Source: Karstenula rhodostoma CBS 690.94 (lineage: Eukaryota > Ascomycota > Dothideomycetes > Pleosporales > Didymosphaeriaceae). Taken from it: 64,000 bases of DNA. Below the pieces are notes generated by a model that was not told the DNA's origin, searched no databases, and worked only from the letters and a program-made list of their open reading frames with translations. This document shows positions 1-10,642 of the stretch, piece by piece. The stretch spans positions 942,844-1,006,843 of the forward strand of contig MU001507.1 in NCBI GenBank assembly GCA_010093485.1, written 5' to 3'. A program made the translations under genes and the position numbers. Numbering within the stretch: the first letter of the stretch is position 1; every line of letters starts with the position of its first letter.

Positions 1-733
1 TGATGCATGGCCGTGGTGTTGCTGCGGGGAATATTGCATGTACGACAGACAAAGCCCGAGGTAGCGGGACTGGGTGGCGAGCGCGAGCCTCCGACCGACT
101 GGGGGGCAGTATGTTCCTTTTGCCAGCCATGAGGCACAGGGCCAGCCGCCGTACCTGGACGCCGGAGACGCGCAGCCGTTGCGTGAGGCTCCGGGGTGGC
201 ACTCGACGACGAGGGAAGCGAAGCCGGCGGTGAGCGGCGGATCGAGGGCCGGGGGTGCGATTCGAACATGGAGCAGGGCCGCGCGAATTGCACTCTCGTA
301 ATGCATGCCCCGAGCTGCCCAACATTGGAGGAACTACTTTGTATCCATACGCGTGGGGGTTTCCCATCCCACACGGCCACGGCAGAGTGGAGCGCCTCCG
401 CGACGGGCAAATCGGCACGTCGCCTGAGGTCGGCGGTCCGACACGACACGGTGCCTGCTCAGTGCTCGGTGCTCAGTGCTCGGTGCTCCATCGCTCAACC
501 ACGCACAGCCCATTCCGGAAGCATACTCCCACAGCCACACCGATTCGTGCACATGGTGCGCTGCTAGCTGCGGTGAGCCATCGTACTGCAACAACCGAAG
601 CAACCTTGCATCCGCGTGCTCACCGACATTGTCTGTCATCCCAGGTCTCGTCCTCGTCGTCCTAGCGACGGGGCCCCAAACAAACTTTCCCACCGCATAA
701 CCCCATCGCCACAAGCCACCCCGCCGCCCCAGC
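1..733. other. intergenic, no gene recognised
   Basis: GC-rich sequence with open frames on both strands, none with a recognisable domain or convincing exon structure. A 14-bp unit (TGCTCAGTGCTCGG) is repeated in tandem at 456-483 and begins a third time. This is probably the promoter and 5' UTR of the gene starting at 734; the first few hundred bases may belong to a neighbour outside the window. Confidence 0.5.
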
Positions 734-3700
734 ATGTCAGCCGCAGACCCAGAGCTCGCACGGGAGCTTTCAGCCATCATCAATTCCCCCTGTCCGGTCT
801 CGCTGATAGTAAGTGCGCCCCACGGCAATGCACCTGCACGATCCGCACATGACCACTCGCAGCGCATCACGTTTAATATCCATGCTGACTTCCGACGTGT
901 AGAAATTGGCCGCCATCTTGTCCAAGACGGACGCACTCACCGTCCGCGCCTGCATTCGCCAGCAATCCCCCTGTGCCGTCGCTAAACTCACCTCGAGCCT
1001 CTACGACGCCCTTCCTGTGTGGCAGTGCTGCGTGAATATTCTCCAAAGTCTCTGTACGTCTTGTGCTCCTCTGACCCTGTTTCTGTGACTAGCTGACTTC
1101 TCTACCCAGCTCAATCGCTCGAGTTCAAGACCGAATTACTCTCCCGCAACACGGCGTTATTGGACGCGTTGCTCAAGAAGGCGAACACATCACAACAGAA
1201 CTTCGAACAGGTAAGCGTGAGATTCTGTTCCAACGCCAGTCAGGCCGCACAATATGTCCTGCGTGGATCCAACTGACTACTCCCAAGTATCATGGACTCT
1301 GCCTTCAGCTCCTCACGGATCCGTTGCCTGAAGCTGTACCTCTGCCTGCAAGCGTCCAGTCATTCTTCTTGCGGGTATTTGAGCAAGCATCACGCAAGCC
1401 AACCGTTCAAAATCTGAAGCCAATATACTATATGCTCACAGGAGCATGTCGTGGGTTTCTGTCTCTGTTGACCTTCGACGCGAAGCAGCTTTTCGATGAG
1501 CAGCTTTGCCATATCTTGAAGGCAAAAGTCGCTCCAGAAAACTTCATGCTGCTGCTATGGTGTTTCGGTGTTGCGATTCTCGCAGAACAGTAGGTTTTTT
1601 CCGGTGGCACCACGCCATGTTCGCTAATTTGTCGTGTGTATCTAGTCCAGAGCTTATTGACAATGCATCGGGACCTCACGAGAGCGCTAGAGATGGTACA
1701 GTGAACAAAGACCTTCCTGTGGAATGGGTCACTGCCGCTGGTCGGAAGTTGTTCGAATCTGCGAACGCCTGCAAAAAGACAATCAATCTGGCCTGCTTGA
1801 GCGTTATCTGGGCCATCAAAGACGGATCTGGCGTCCCCGACGATGAAGCAATACAAGGCATCAGTACGTAAGATCCATTTTTAGGATACCTGTGACTAGC
1901 CGTCCCGAAATGTTCTTTTCGTGGTCTGGATAGCACTGATCCCATCTCTTCCTATCATCCAACTATGCTGACTTCTACCCCTATCACAGGGATAGCAACC
2001 CGGGCCTTGCAGCTGGTTGACCAAAGATTGTTAGAGCAGTGGGCTGATGCAGACATGAACGCGATGAACACGATTTCAAAGCTTTGGGAAAAGATTCAAC
2101 GATGCGACGTCAAGCCTGCGATTCAGCGTGAGGCTCTGTGTTTTTATGCTGTTGTAGGCGGAGCGAACAAGCTGTCCCCGGCAGTGGTAGAAGCATACGA
2201 GGCAGCGCTAGTGAACATAAAAGGCTGGTCTGCCATGGAGGCTCAAAGGTCGCTATCCTTCTCGCTGCCTTTGTTCGCAGTAAGTACCGTCCTGCAGCTT
2301 CATTCCCAGAGACCGCTTTAGCCTAACTCTCTTCAGGATCGCATGCAGCAGGCCTCCGTGCAATCTCTTCTCAGTCAGCTACTGGAGATCAATCATTCAC
2401 CCACTTCAGTTGAGCAAATACAGGACGCAACAATTTTAGTCAACGAAATAGCCGCGACGGCTTCACGTCATGCATTATTCCGCTCCCATATCATTACCGC
2501 GTTATCTAATTCCGGGGTCCAAGCAGGGATCGAGGCATTTCTTGCATACTGCACTCGTACCTATGAAGAGTATCAAGCAAGCTTCTGCCCGAGCCATAAT
2601 AACATAGTACATCGACGATGTATCTCAGCAACAATATCGATGTTACTCACCATCATCGTCGTTGCAGGGCCGGACCAGTTTCCGCGCATACCGTCGCGGT
2701 TAGGGATTACATTGGTTGAGAAACAAGGCCAGTTGTCGATGCCTGCGATACAATGCATGCATATTCCTCGCACTCTTCCCCCTTCGGTTTCCCTGTTCGA
2801 ACAAGAGTGTACACCGATATCTGGTCTTCCTCTGCAAGACTGGCGAAGCCGCCTTAAAAATGAATTAAAGAACCAAGCTTCTTACCAACAAGATTCACTC
2901 ATTCGAGCTGTGGCGCAGATCTGCCAGGATCTAGAAAACCGATGCGACACCGTTGAAGGCCCACTTCGTTCCGAGCGCAAGAAAACAGCAGCACTCACAG
3001 AAGAGCTAGACCAAACTCGAGCATGCGTGAAGTCTCTTGAGCAGAAACGTGTGGACGACAACTTGTTCCTCGGTACACTTGAAGCAGAGAAAATCCGATT
3101 GGAGAAGGACAACGATGAGCTTTCCTCTAGACTCGAAGACTTACGGCTTGAGCTGGAAAAATCTAACTCGCAAGCGGATACTGCTCTTCATGAAGCTGAA
3201 GAGGCTTACAACTACAAAGAGATGCATCTGAGGTCCGTCATCCTTCAACACGAGGAGACCATTGAGAACCATCATAAAGAACAAGAAACATTACGCGAGA
3301 GAACAGTTGCACTTGGTGCTAAGCTTGCAGAACAAGAAGCGGGAAGGTGCGAACTCGCCGATCAGTACAACGATCTTCAGAACCGTTTCCAAAAAGAACA
3401 AGACATTGTTGAGAACCAACGACAGGCTCACGTCCGGTTAGAAGATCATTGCAACAACCTCCAGACTCGTCTACTGGAAGAGGAGCGCGAGTTGAACGAA
3501 GGAAAGCAATCTGCGATTCAGAAAGAGGAGGAGCTTGCTCAAATTGGCAAGAAGGTTGCTGCTTTGGAAAGTGATTTACAACAGACAAGAGCTGACTTAG
3601 CCACGACCACGGAAAGACTTGAGGGTGAGATTACTTGTCAAACAGTCATTGACCCTCATACTAACCTTGCATGTGTATCCAGATTTACAACTTCGTCACC

Positions 3701-4705
3701 ACGAGCTCGCTCAGTCTTCGACCGAAGCTCTACAAGAAGTCGAAGCACAATGTGAAAGCGATCTCGAAGCCGCGGCCTCGAAAGCTGCTGAGGAATATCG
3801 TCGTTTACATGTAAGTAATGTTTCATTTTGGTATCAACGCGATCTTGCTCGGAAACATGATAGAAACATGAGTTATGTGGGATACGATGTCTGGCAGCTT
3901 TGTGCTTTCTATCCCAAGCCAACCTAAGGCATGTGATTTCGGCGTATATGACTATAGTAGTTCTTGGAGGCACCCAGATCATCACCCTCGGTCTCTAGAG
4001 TAAGACTAACGTTGTTGTTCTACAATGTAGGAAGCTTACGATGACACTCGGCAAAACTTTGAGCGCGTTCAAGCGTCCATTCCTTCACTTCAACTTCAGA
4101 TTCGGGGGCTTGAACAGGACTGCCTCACGAAAGAGAATGAGCTTGAAGTTTTAAGGGCCTGGAGAAAGCGAGTGTTTGCCTCTATAGACGACCTGCCCGC
4201 ACCTGAACCGGTTCCTGTGCGACGTGTCTCGAAAGCCGCGTATCAGCATGATCAACCAGGCCCGACTCACGGCATTACCAACACGGCCATGGATCACTTA
4301 GCAGATGCCTCATTTTCGTCGAATTCTCAAGTTTCACGGGACGGGTCAACACCAAAACGATCGAAGCCGCGGCCTTCATCTAAAGATCTCTCCGCTCGTG
4401 TGTCGTACAACAACCCTTCCACGATATCAAAGACCTCCTCGACAAGACCTAAATCGCAGCGCTCCGCTCTACGACCAATATCCCCCAATCGAAGGCACAC
4501 AACTGTCGGCGTCCCCGTAACCGAGCGCGAAGATGACCAGGGCAGACAGAGTCTACCCCTGAGGAAGCGGCGTAGTAGCTCCCGAGGAAGTGACGAGGAG
4601 GATTTCGAGATGGCCTTCGCGGCAAGTACCCCTTTCACTCCTGGAAGATTTGCTGCAGGAACTGAGACATGGCGTCAGGAGGACGGCTCGACTACGGAAC
4701 TATGA
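734..4705 (+). CDS. hypothetical long coiled-coil protein
   Basis: I do not recognise this protein. Nine exons join in frame: 734-808, 903-1053, 1110-1210, 1288-1589, 1646-1863, 1990-2279, 2337-3624, 3683-3810 and 4031-4705, giving 1,075 aa. Each intron has GT-AG ends; the last (3811-4030) is the longest. The first ~560 residues look helical and leucine-rich without a motif I can name. Residues ~565-895 are a nearly continuous coiled coil rich in Glu, Gln, Lys and Leu heptads. Residues ~895-1075 are Ser/Arg/Pro-rich and probably disordered, with possible phosphosites and basic nuclear-localisation-like clusters. The order of helical head, rod and basic tail suggests a structural or cytoskeletal/nuclear scaffold, which is inference only. 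The start is the first ATG that allows splicing into the long frame; an earlier upstream exon cannot be excluded. Confidence 0.75.
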
Positions 4706-5172
4706 GTTTACCTGGCCATCTAAGTTCAAATACGGCACAAACGCAGCTCATGCCTCATTGGATAGCTGATGTTGAAAGGCCAACTGCCTTATGAAAAGTA
4801 TTGTTAGCTATGAGCCTGTCTATAATACCCACAATGCTACCGTTGCCCGTTAGTGGTCTCACAGCTCTCACTTGGTTGAGTCGTCTTCCTTCTGTACACT
4901 ATTATTGCAACGTGGGCATGCTCAACATATTCCCAATGTTCCCTCTTACCTTCAATGAGCCTCACCCGCGTTTGCCGTACCTGCAGTTTGGGTGCATACT
5001 GCAGGTGCAGCTACCCGTTCACTCATTAGCGCTCTTTCCCGATCAGTAACGCGAAGCAAACAAACGCAAGCACGCTAGGTCGCAAACGCACCCCTGACCC
5101 CACAGGCACACTCCCTTCTTGCTGGCTTTTCTCTCTGCTCTCTGACAACACGGAGGTATTACAACACGCAAG
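4706..5172. other. intergenic, tandem genes
   Basis: This is the 3' region of the coiled-coil gene and the promoter of the RNA-dependent RNA polymerase. Only short spurious frames are present. No repeat or RNA gene was seen. Confidence 0.6.
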
Positions 5173-8100
5173 ATGCGTCGACGACCACGATCTGCGTCCG
5201 CGTATCCGGCGCCGTATACACAAACGGCAAACATGTCTACTCTCTCTGCCAACTCGATCGACTTCGGCGTTGCCGTCTCCGGACGTACGATGCAAATCAT
5301 GCAAACTGTCGGGGCCGTACGAACTGTCGGGGTCACGCTCAAAGCGGGCGACTTCAAGGAGATTGAGATCCAATTTCCTTTGCTGATTGATGGAAGGCGC
5401 GAGAACTTCAAGTTTCAGCTGCCCTTATCCCTCATTGAGACTATATACAAGGTGGAAAATTCTTTGGTCATACCGTTCAAGTCGGTAAGTACATCTTTAC
5501 GTTGACCGACAAGCAAAAGTAGCCTGCACATACTGACGCCCCTCGCAGCCTCCCAGGTTCTGGATGCATAAAGGCCAAGACCAAGGTCGTCATGGCCAGA
5601 GTTACGGCCGGAGTCAAGGGCTCTGGTATCGGCAAACGGATGTCGTGGACCGAAGGACTCGCGAAGAACTCGCGCCGGCTCCGGTGATGAATCGCAAGGA
5701 AACACCCATAATCGACATCGGCCGATGGACAACTTACCGGATTACGTTCGATGCTGCTACTTTCACCAACCCTGAGTACAGAAAAACAAAGGCCACTCTC
5801 GCGGACCATGGCATTCACATCACCACAGTCCAAGACTACGACATACTCAAAGGGACAGCTCCAGCTATTTGGTCGTTGTTGGAGGAAGAGATCTCTGGGA
5901 CCCATCCACACCTCCAGGGCTCCAATTTGCAGGAGTCTGCTCTCAACGAGCTAGTGGCCGGTCAGGTGAACCTTCCCTTTGATGTACGCTACCAACTAGA
6001 GGTTTGTCTATCGAACGGGGTACTACAGGAGCACACTGTTACTCGTGGATTCCTGGAACGGCTTGCGTTGATGGGCTCCGTTGAAGCTGTCAGCATGCTT
6101 GAAAAGGCTATGAACGACAAGCAAGAATACTTTGACCCTATGGTGATGTTCAACAAACCCCGCAAGCCAGCACGTGTTAGGAACCTTCCAAGCTATTGCA
6201 TCCTTTCAAGATCGGCAAACATTACACCAACGTTGATCCATGTTGGCCAACCTGCAATCGAAACATCAAATCGCATTATTCGAAAACATCTTGCCGATGC
6301 CGATCGCTTCATTCGGGTCAGATTCACCGATGAGAAAACGGAAGGCACCCTGTTCGCTCCAGATAACGACTCATATGACGCAGTCTTTGACCGAGTGACC
6401 AGGGCGATGACGAACGGTGTCGTGGTGGCTGGCCGCTATTACGAGTTTCTTGCCTTTGGAAATTCGCAATTTAGGGAACGGGGCGCATACTTCTACGCAC
6501 CTACGCCATCGAAATCCGCCGAGGATATCCGCCGGTCAATGGGGAAATTCGACCATATCAAGATAGCAGCAAAGTACGGAGCCCGTCTCGGACAATGCTT
6601 CTCGACCACGCGTGCAATCAAGAGCGTCAACGTCAAGATTGAGGAGATCCAAGACGTAGAGCGGAACGGATTTTGCTTTACGGATGGTGTTGGAAAGATC
6701 TCAACCTTTCTAGCTCAGATGGCTGCCAAAGAGTTAGGCCTGCCGCACGCCTTCCATGACCCTCCGTCTCTTTACCAATTTCGCTTAGCTGGATGCAAAG
6801 GGGTACTGGCCCTGGACCCTAGCATTACAGGTCACGTTGTTCACATACGCCCAAGTCAGTACAAATTCGAGGCGCAGAATGTGGGCCTGGAAATCATCAG
6901 AGCTTCGGCACTCTCTGTCGCTACTTTCAATCGTCAGTTGATCGTTATACTCTCTACTCTTGGTGTCCCGGATGCTGTGTTCATTCAAAAGCAACAGGAA
7001 ATGGTCAACGATCTCGAGAGAGCGACAAAGGAGGAAGATGTTGCGCTTGAGAAACTTCAACGCAACATTGATCTCAATCAGACTACGCTTACCATGGCTG
7101 GAATGGTTATTGATGGCTTTATGCAAAGCCAAGAACCTTTCATGATGTCACTTCTCCAGCTGTGGCGCGCATACCACATCAAATATCTCAAGGAAAAGGC
7201 CCGGATCATGATCGAGGAGGGCGCGTATGTGCTTGGCTGCGTAGACGAGACGGCAACCCTGCGAGGTCACTACGATGATCCGCAGTCTCGACTTGATGCT
7301 ACCAGGGAGCAGAAGATGGCGGCACTACCTGAGATCTTTTTGCAGATCACAGACACGGTTGAGGATGCCAAGACAGACAAGAAGGGCCACTATAAAGTCA
7401 TCCAGGGCGTATGCATCCTAGCACGCAACCCATCACTCCATGCTGGTGACGTACGTGTAGTGCGGGCTGTTGATGTACCGGCATTGCATCATCTGAAAGA
7501 CGTCGTCGTTCTACCCCAGACTGGAGACCGCGACATTCCAAATATGTGCTCTGGGGGCGACCTGGATGGCGATGATTACATCGTATTGTGGGACAACGAC
7601 TTCTTGCCTCAGAGCATAAACGAACCTCCTATGGACTTCACAGCCGAGAAGCCGACCGATTCAGTCAAGCCAATCACCGTGAGAGATATTACCGACTTCT
7701 TCGTCACTCATATGAAGAATGACTCACTTGGTCGGATCGCGAACGCACATATGGCCCAAGCGGATTTCAGCGAAAAGGGTGTGAGAGATAACAAATGTAC
7801 GTCGATGCTTGCTCAGATGGGTATGAATGCATTAGTTAACGGTTGATTTAGGTCTAGAGCTGGCGAAGCTGCACTCGCAGGCGGTGGACTACTCCAAGAG
7901 TGGAATTCCAGCCAGAATGGACCCCGAACTCAGGCCCCGGAAGAAACCACATTTTCTTAGGAACAAGTTTCAGCCAGAACGCAAGTTCTATAGGTCTAAG
8001 AAGGTCCTGGGTATGCTATTCGACCAGGTGCAACTCGTGGATTTTATGCCTCAATATGACAACAAGTTCGACCAAAAGATCCTCGATTTCTGTGTACCCC

Positions 8101-8769
8101 AACCAGACGCAATTGCAAAGGCAAAGGAAATCAAGTACGAATACGACTCAGAACTGAGACGATTGATGGCAAAGCATGCCATTCGTACGGAGTTCGAAGC
8201 GTGGTCCGTCTTCGTCCTGTCCCACAACCTGGAATCCCGCGACTATACTTTTGCTGAGGAATTTGGACGAACGGTAGGATTGCTCAAGACAAGGTACCAA
8301 GAGCTGTGCTATGAAGCGGCTGGCGTGGCGGGCAGGCATGAGTTTGAGAAGCTCGCACCGTTTGTTACGGCCATGTACACCGTGACCGCCACCGAACTGG
8401 AAACCGCTGTTGGGGATGCTCACAGATTGGGCCATGTGATGGTACCAGAGAATATGCCACTCATGTCTTTCCCATGGCTGTTCGTCAACGAGCTCGGTAA
8501 GATCAGGACAGGTAACAGGTCCGGCCGACTGGATCTTGATGTGCCTCAGCAGCAACCTGCGAAGAAGCATATCATTCCCACGATTCCAGCCAAATACCTA
8601 GGCGACATCGTGACCCCTCAAGGTATCACGCACTTCGGAGAAATCTTGAAACTCGACTTCCATCAAGGTATGTATGCACCGACGGGGTCTTGTGGCGCTC
8701 CTGCAAAGTTCTCAGTGACGCTCCGTGTAAACGGCGTACATCGTGCTGATCATTTTTACAGGAAAATAG
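5173..8769 (+). CDS. eukaryotic RNA-dependent RNA polymerase (SAD-1/Rdp1 type)
   Basis: Copies single-stranded RNA into double-stranded RNA that feeds Dicer in RNA silencing or meiotic silencing. Exons are 5173-5484, 5549-7796, 7852-8667 and 8762-8769, about 1,127 aa, within the family's usual range. The catalytic DLDGDDY motif (family consensus DxDGD), preceded by CSGG, lies near residue 775 (about 7558-7580). Upstream are family blocks such as FTDGVGKIS and FRLAGCKGVL. The last intron (8668-8761) has a good GTATGT donor and a TTTTTACAG acceptor, and its removal ends the protein shortly after LDFHQG. If it is retained, the frame runs to 8837 (about 1,181 aa). An alternative start is the Met at 5233. 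Which paralogue it is (QDE-1, SAD-1 or RRP-3 type) cannot be settled by eye; the context resembles SAD-1/Rdp1 more than QDE-1. It lies about 4.4 kb from a RIP-mutated element. Confidence 0.93.
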
Positions 8770-9153
8770 GTGACCTAGAAGGCCACCTTCTAATTGGAAA
8801 GGACAGCGACAGCCCGGAGGAACGGTCTAAAACATGAGCATCTGCAGGTAATGGTCATTCTACATACAAATCGTATTTGGTGGTGGAATTGTCCATTTTT
8901 CTGCACGGGTTGGAAATTCTAGTTAAGGAATTATTCGAAAGGTGCAAGCATTTCACCAACTGGTGTTGTGATGGCGCCGCTCCTCTACAGAGCCGGCTCC
9001 CCGGGTTACCCAGCCCAACAGACTCTTGGTATTGCGATGACACAGTCGATGTGATGATATATGGTAGAGACAGTGCACTGCAAGATGAGGGGCTTATCGA
9101 TAAGTCCCCTCTGAAATTCCACCGCCCAGCTTCCTCTCTGTAATTTCTTCGGC
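8770..9153. other. intergenic
   Basis: 3' UTR of the polymerase gene (including the alternative coding tail to 8837) and promoter of ELP6. No other element seen. Confidence 0.55.
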
Positions 9154-10191
9154 ATGCCGCCAACCTCTCGCATTCCGCCACTGCTGCAACCTTTTGTGCG
9201 CACGCCGAAAAATGAATCGCTCTTGCTGCTCACGAGCACACTCGATGCCTCGGCAAATTGGCTCTTGACACGCTTTCTCTGCGATGCGCTGGGCTCCGGT
9301 CAGAAAGACAACGACAATGGCGGGGCTAAGAACGTGGTGCTTGTGAGCTGGATGAACGACTACGAGTTTTGGCGGCAGGAATCGCGGAAAGGAACCGGAC
9401 TCGACTTGGGCGGTCTACGCACACTGGGCAGGTTCGCCTTTGTGGATGGCTTGTCGGGCTTGTTTCTGCCCGCCGCCGAGGACGGAGCAGACCAACAGCG
9501 CCCACAGAGTCTTCCAGCAGCGCAGCCGGGCGTCCCCGCAACAAGGGGACCTCAATCGCTGCCTCTCCGCGGCCCACCAGGAAGGACGACACCCGCGACC
9601 GCGACCGCACAAGCTGCACCACGGGCGCCCACGAGCCAACCAGGCCTCTACGCCCTCTCCTCCACCTCGCTCGACCACATCAACGCCACCGTCACCGCCG
9701 CAATCGCCTCCCTCCGCCCCTCGCCCGCCGCCCCACGCACCCTCGTCATCCTCGACAACCCAGACATCCTCCTCGCCTGCGTCCCAGGCCTCACCCCCGC
9801 CAGCCTAACCTCCTTCTTCCTAGGCCTACACACCCAGCCCTCCGTCTCCCACGTCCTCATACACCTCCAGTCTGACCTCGCGCTCCTTGCGCCCCCGGAG
9901 AGACCCTCGCCGCTCCAGATCGCGCAGCAGAACCTGGTGGTCAGGACGGCGCATATGAGTGCGAAGGTGCTGGGCGTGAGGGTGCTGGATACCGGTGTGG
10001 CGAGGGATGTTAGTGGGGTGCTGCGGGTTACGGTGAATAGGGAGTCGTGGGCGGATATTGCGACGGTGGGGGAGGGGGCGGAGGGCGGCGCGGTGCAGGC
10101 GCCTGAGGAGGGAGGGTCGGAGGTGCTGTATAAGGTTAATGGGGATGGGAGTGTGAGGGTTTTTGAGAGAGGCGCGGGGGCTGCGGCTTGA
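9154..10191 (+). CDS. ELP6: Elongator complex protein 6
   Basis: ELP6 is a RecA-like subunit of the Elp4-Elp5-Elp6 hexamer of Elongator, which modifies wobble uridines in tRNA. The gene is a single 345-aa exon. The N-terminus (SRIPPLLQPFVRTP), the start of the RecA-like fold (LLLLTSTLDASANWLLTRFL), VVLVSWMNDYEFWRQE and LGRFAFVDGLSGLF match the family pattern. As expected for ELP6 there is no Walker A P-loop. Residues ~110-165 form a low-complexity Pro/Gln/Ala-rich insert. A second core region begins near LVILDNPDILLA. Very GC-rich third positions produce long antisense frames here, which I regard as shadows. It is convergent with ERG4, with about 450 bp between the coding ends. Confidence 0.85.
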   Translation: MPPTSRIPPLLQPFVRTPKNESLLLLTSTLDASANWLLTRFLCDALGSGQKDNDNGGAKNVVLVSWMNDYEFWRQESRKGTGLDLGGLRTLGRFAFVDGLSGLFLPAAEDGADQQRPQSLPAAQPGVPATRGPQSLPLRGPPGRTTPATATAQAAPRAPTSQPGLYALSSTSLDHINATVTAAIASLRPSPAAPRTLVILDNPDILLACVPGLTPASLTSFFLGLHTQPSVSHVLIHLQSDLALLAPPERPSPLQIAQQNLVVRTAHMSAKVLGVRVLDTGVARDVSGVLRVTVNRESWADIATVGEGAEGGAVQAPEEGGSEVLYKVNGDGSVRVFERGAGAAA

Positions 10192-10642
10192 GGGATGACA
10201 TGCATTGTGATGGACACTGGAGGTCGTACTGTGCGTGGAAGGGCACAGTCATCTTGCTTGAGGCGTGCTCAGGCTACTCGTCCATGCATTGCAACGGATC
10301 GACTGGCTGTCGACAATAAGTCTTGCGCAGAGGTGTTGCGCTCAACAGCATAACGCCACTTGTAGTCTCAACTTATTTGGATAATCCAAGAGGATTGCGA
10401 AGTGCGGCGTCAACTAATCATTACTATTACTTTACTTTGTCCTCTGGTGCACCGTAGTGCCACGTTCACCCTCACTATATCAAAAACTGAAGGAATATGT
10501 GACAAGAATGTGCAGAGAATGTTACAGGGGCGCCTGTTCCAAGCAGCTTGCGGACTGCTCAATGCGTGCCATCACAGCCTGGATCGGGCAACGGAAGATA
10601 GCCAAATACAAAATCAACGGGAAGAGGTTCGAGACAGGAGAA
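10192..10642. other. convergent intergenic region
   Basis: The 3' ends of ELP6 (plus) and ERG4 (minus) face each other here. Short frames only; no domain or repeat seen. Confidence 0.6.

Noticed and set aside
240..275. TGCGATTCGAACATG resembling the T-arm of a minus-strand tRNA
   Set aside because: The flanking five bases on each side do not pair as a T stem, and no acceptor or anticodon arm could be drawn.
9648..10217. Long minus-strand frames opposite ELP6
   Set aside because: Caused by GC-rich third positions; no domain and the sense product fits ELP6.
10614..10642. ERG4 coding end at 10614 without the last intron
   Set aside because: The read-through tail is unrelated to the conserved ERG4 C-terminus, whereas splicing at 10709/10655 gives an FIP-GVI ending like known enzymes.
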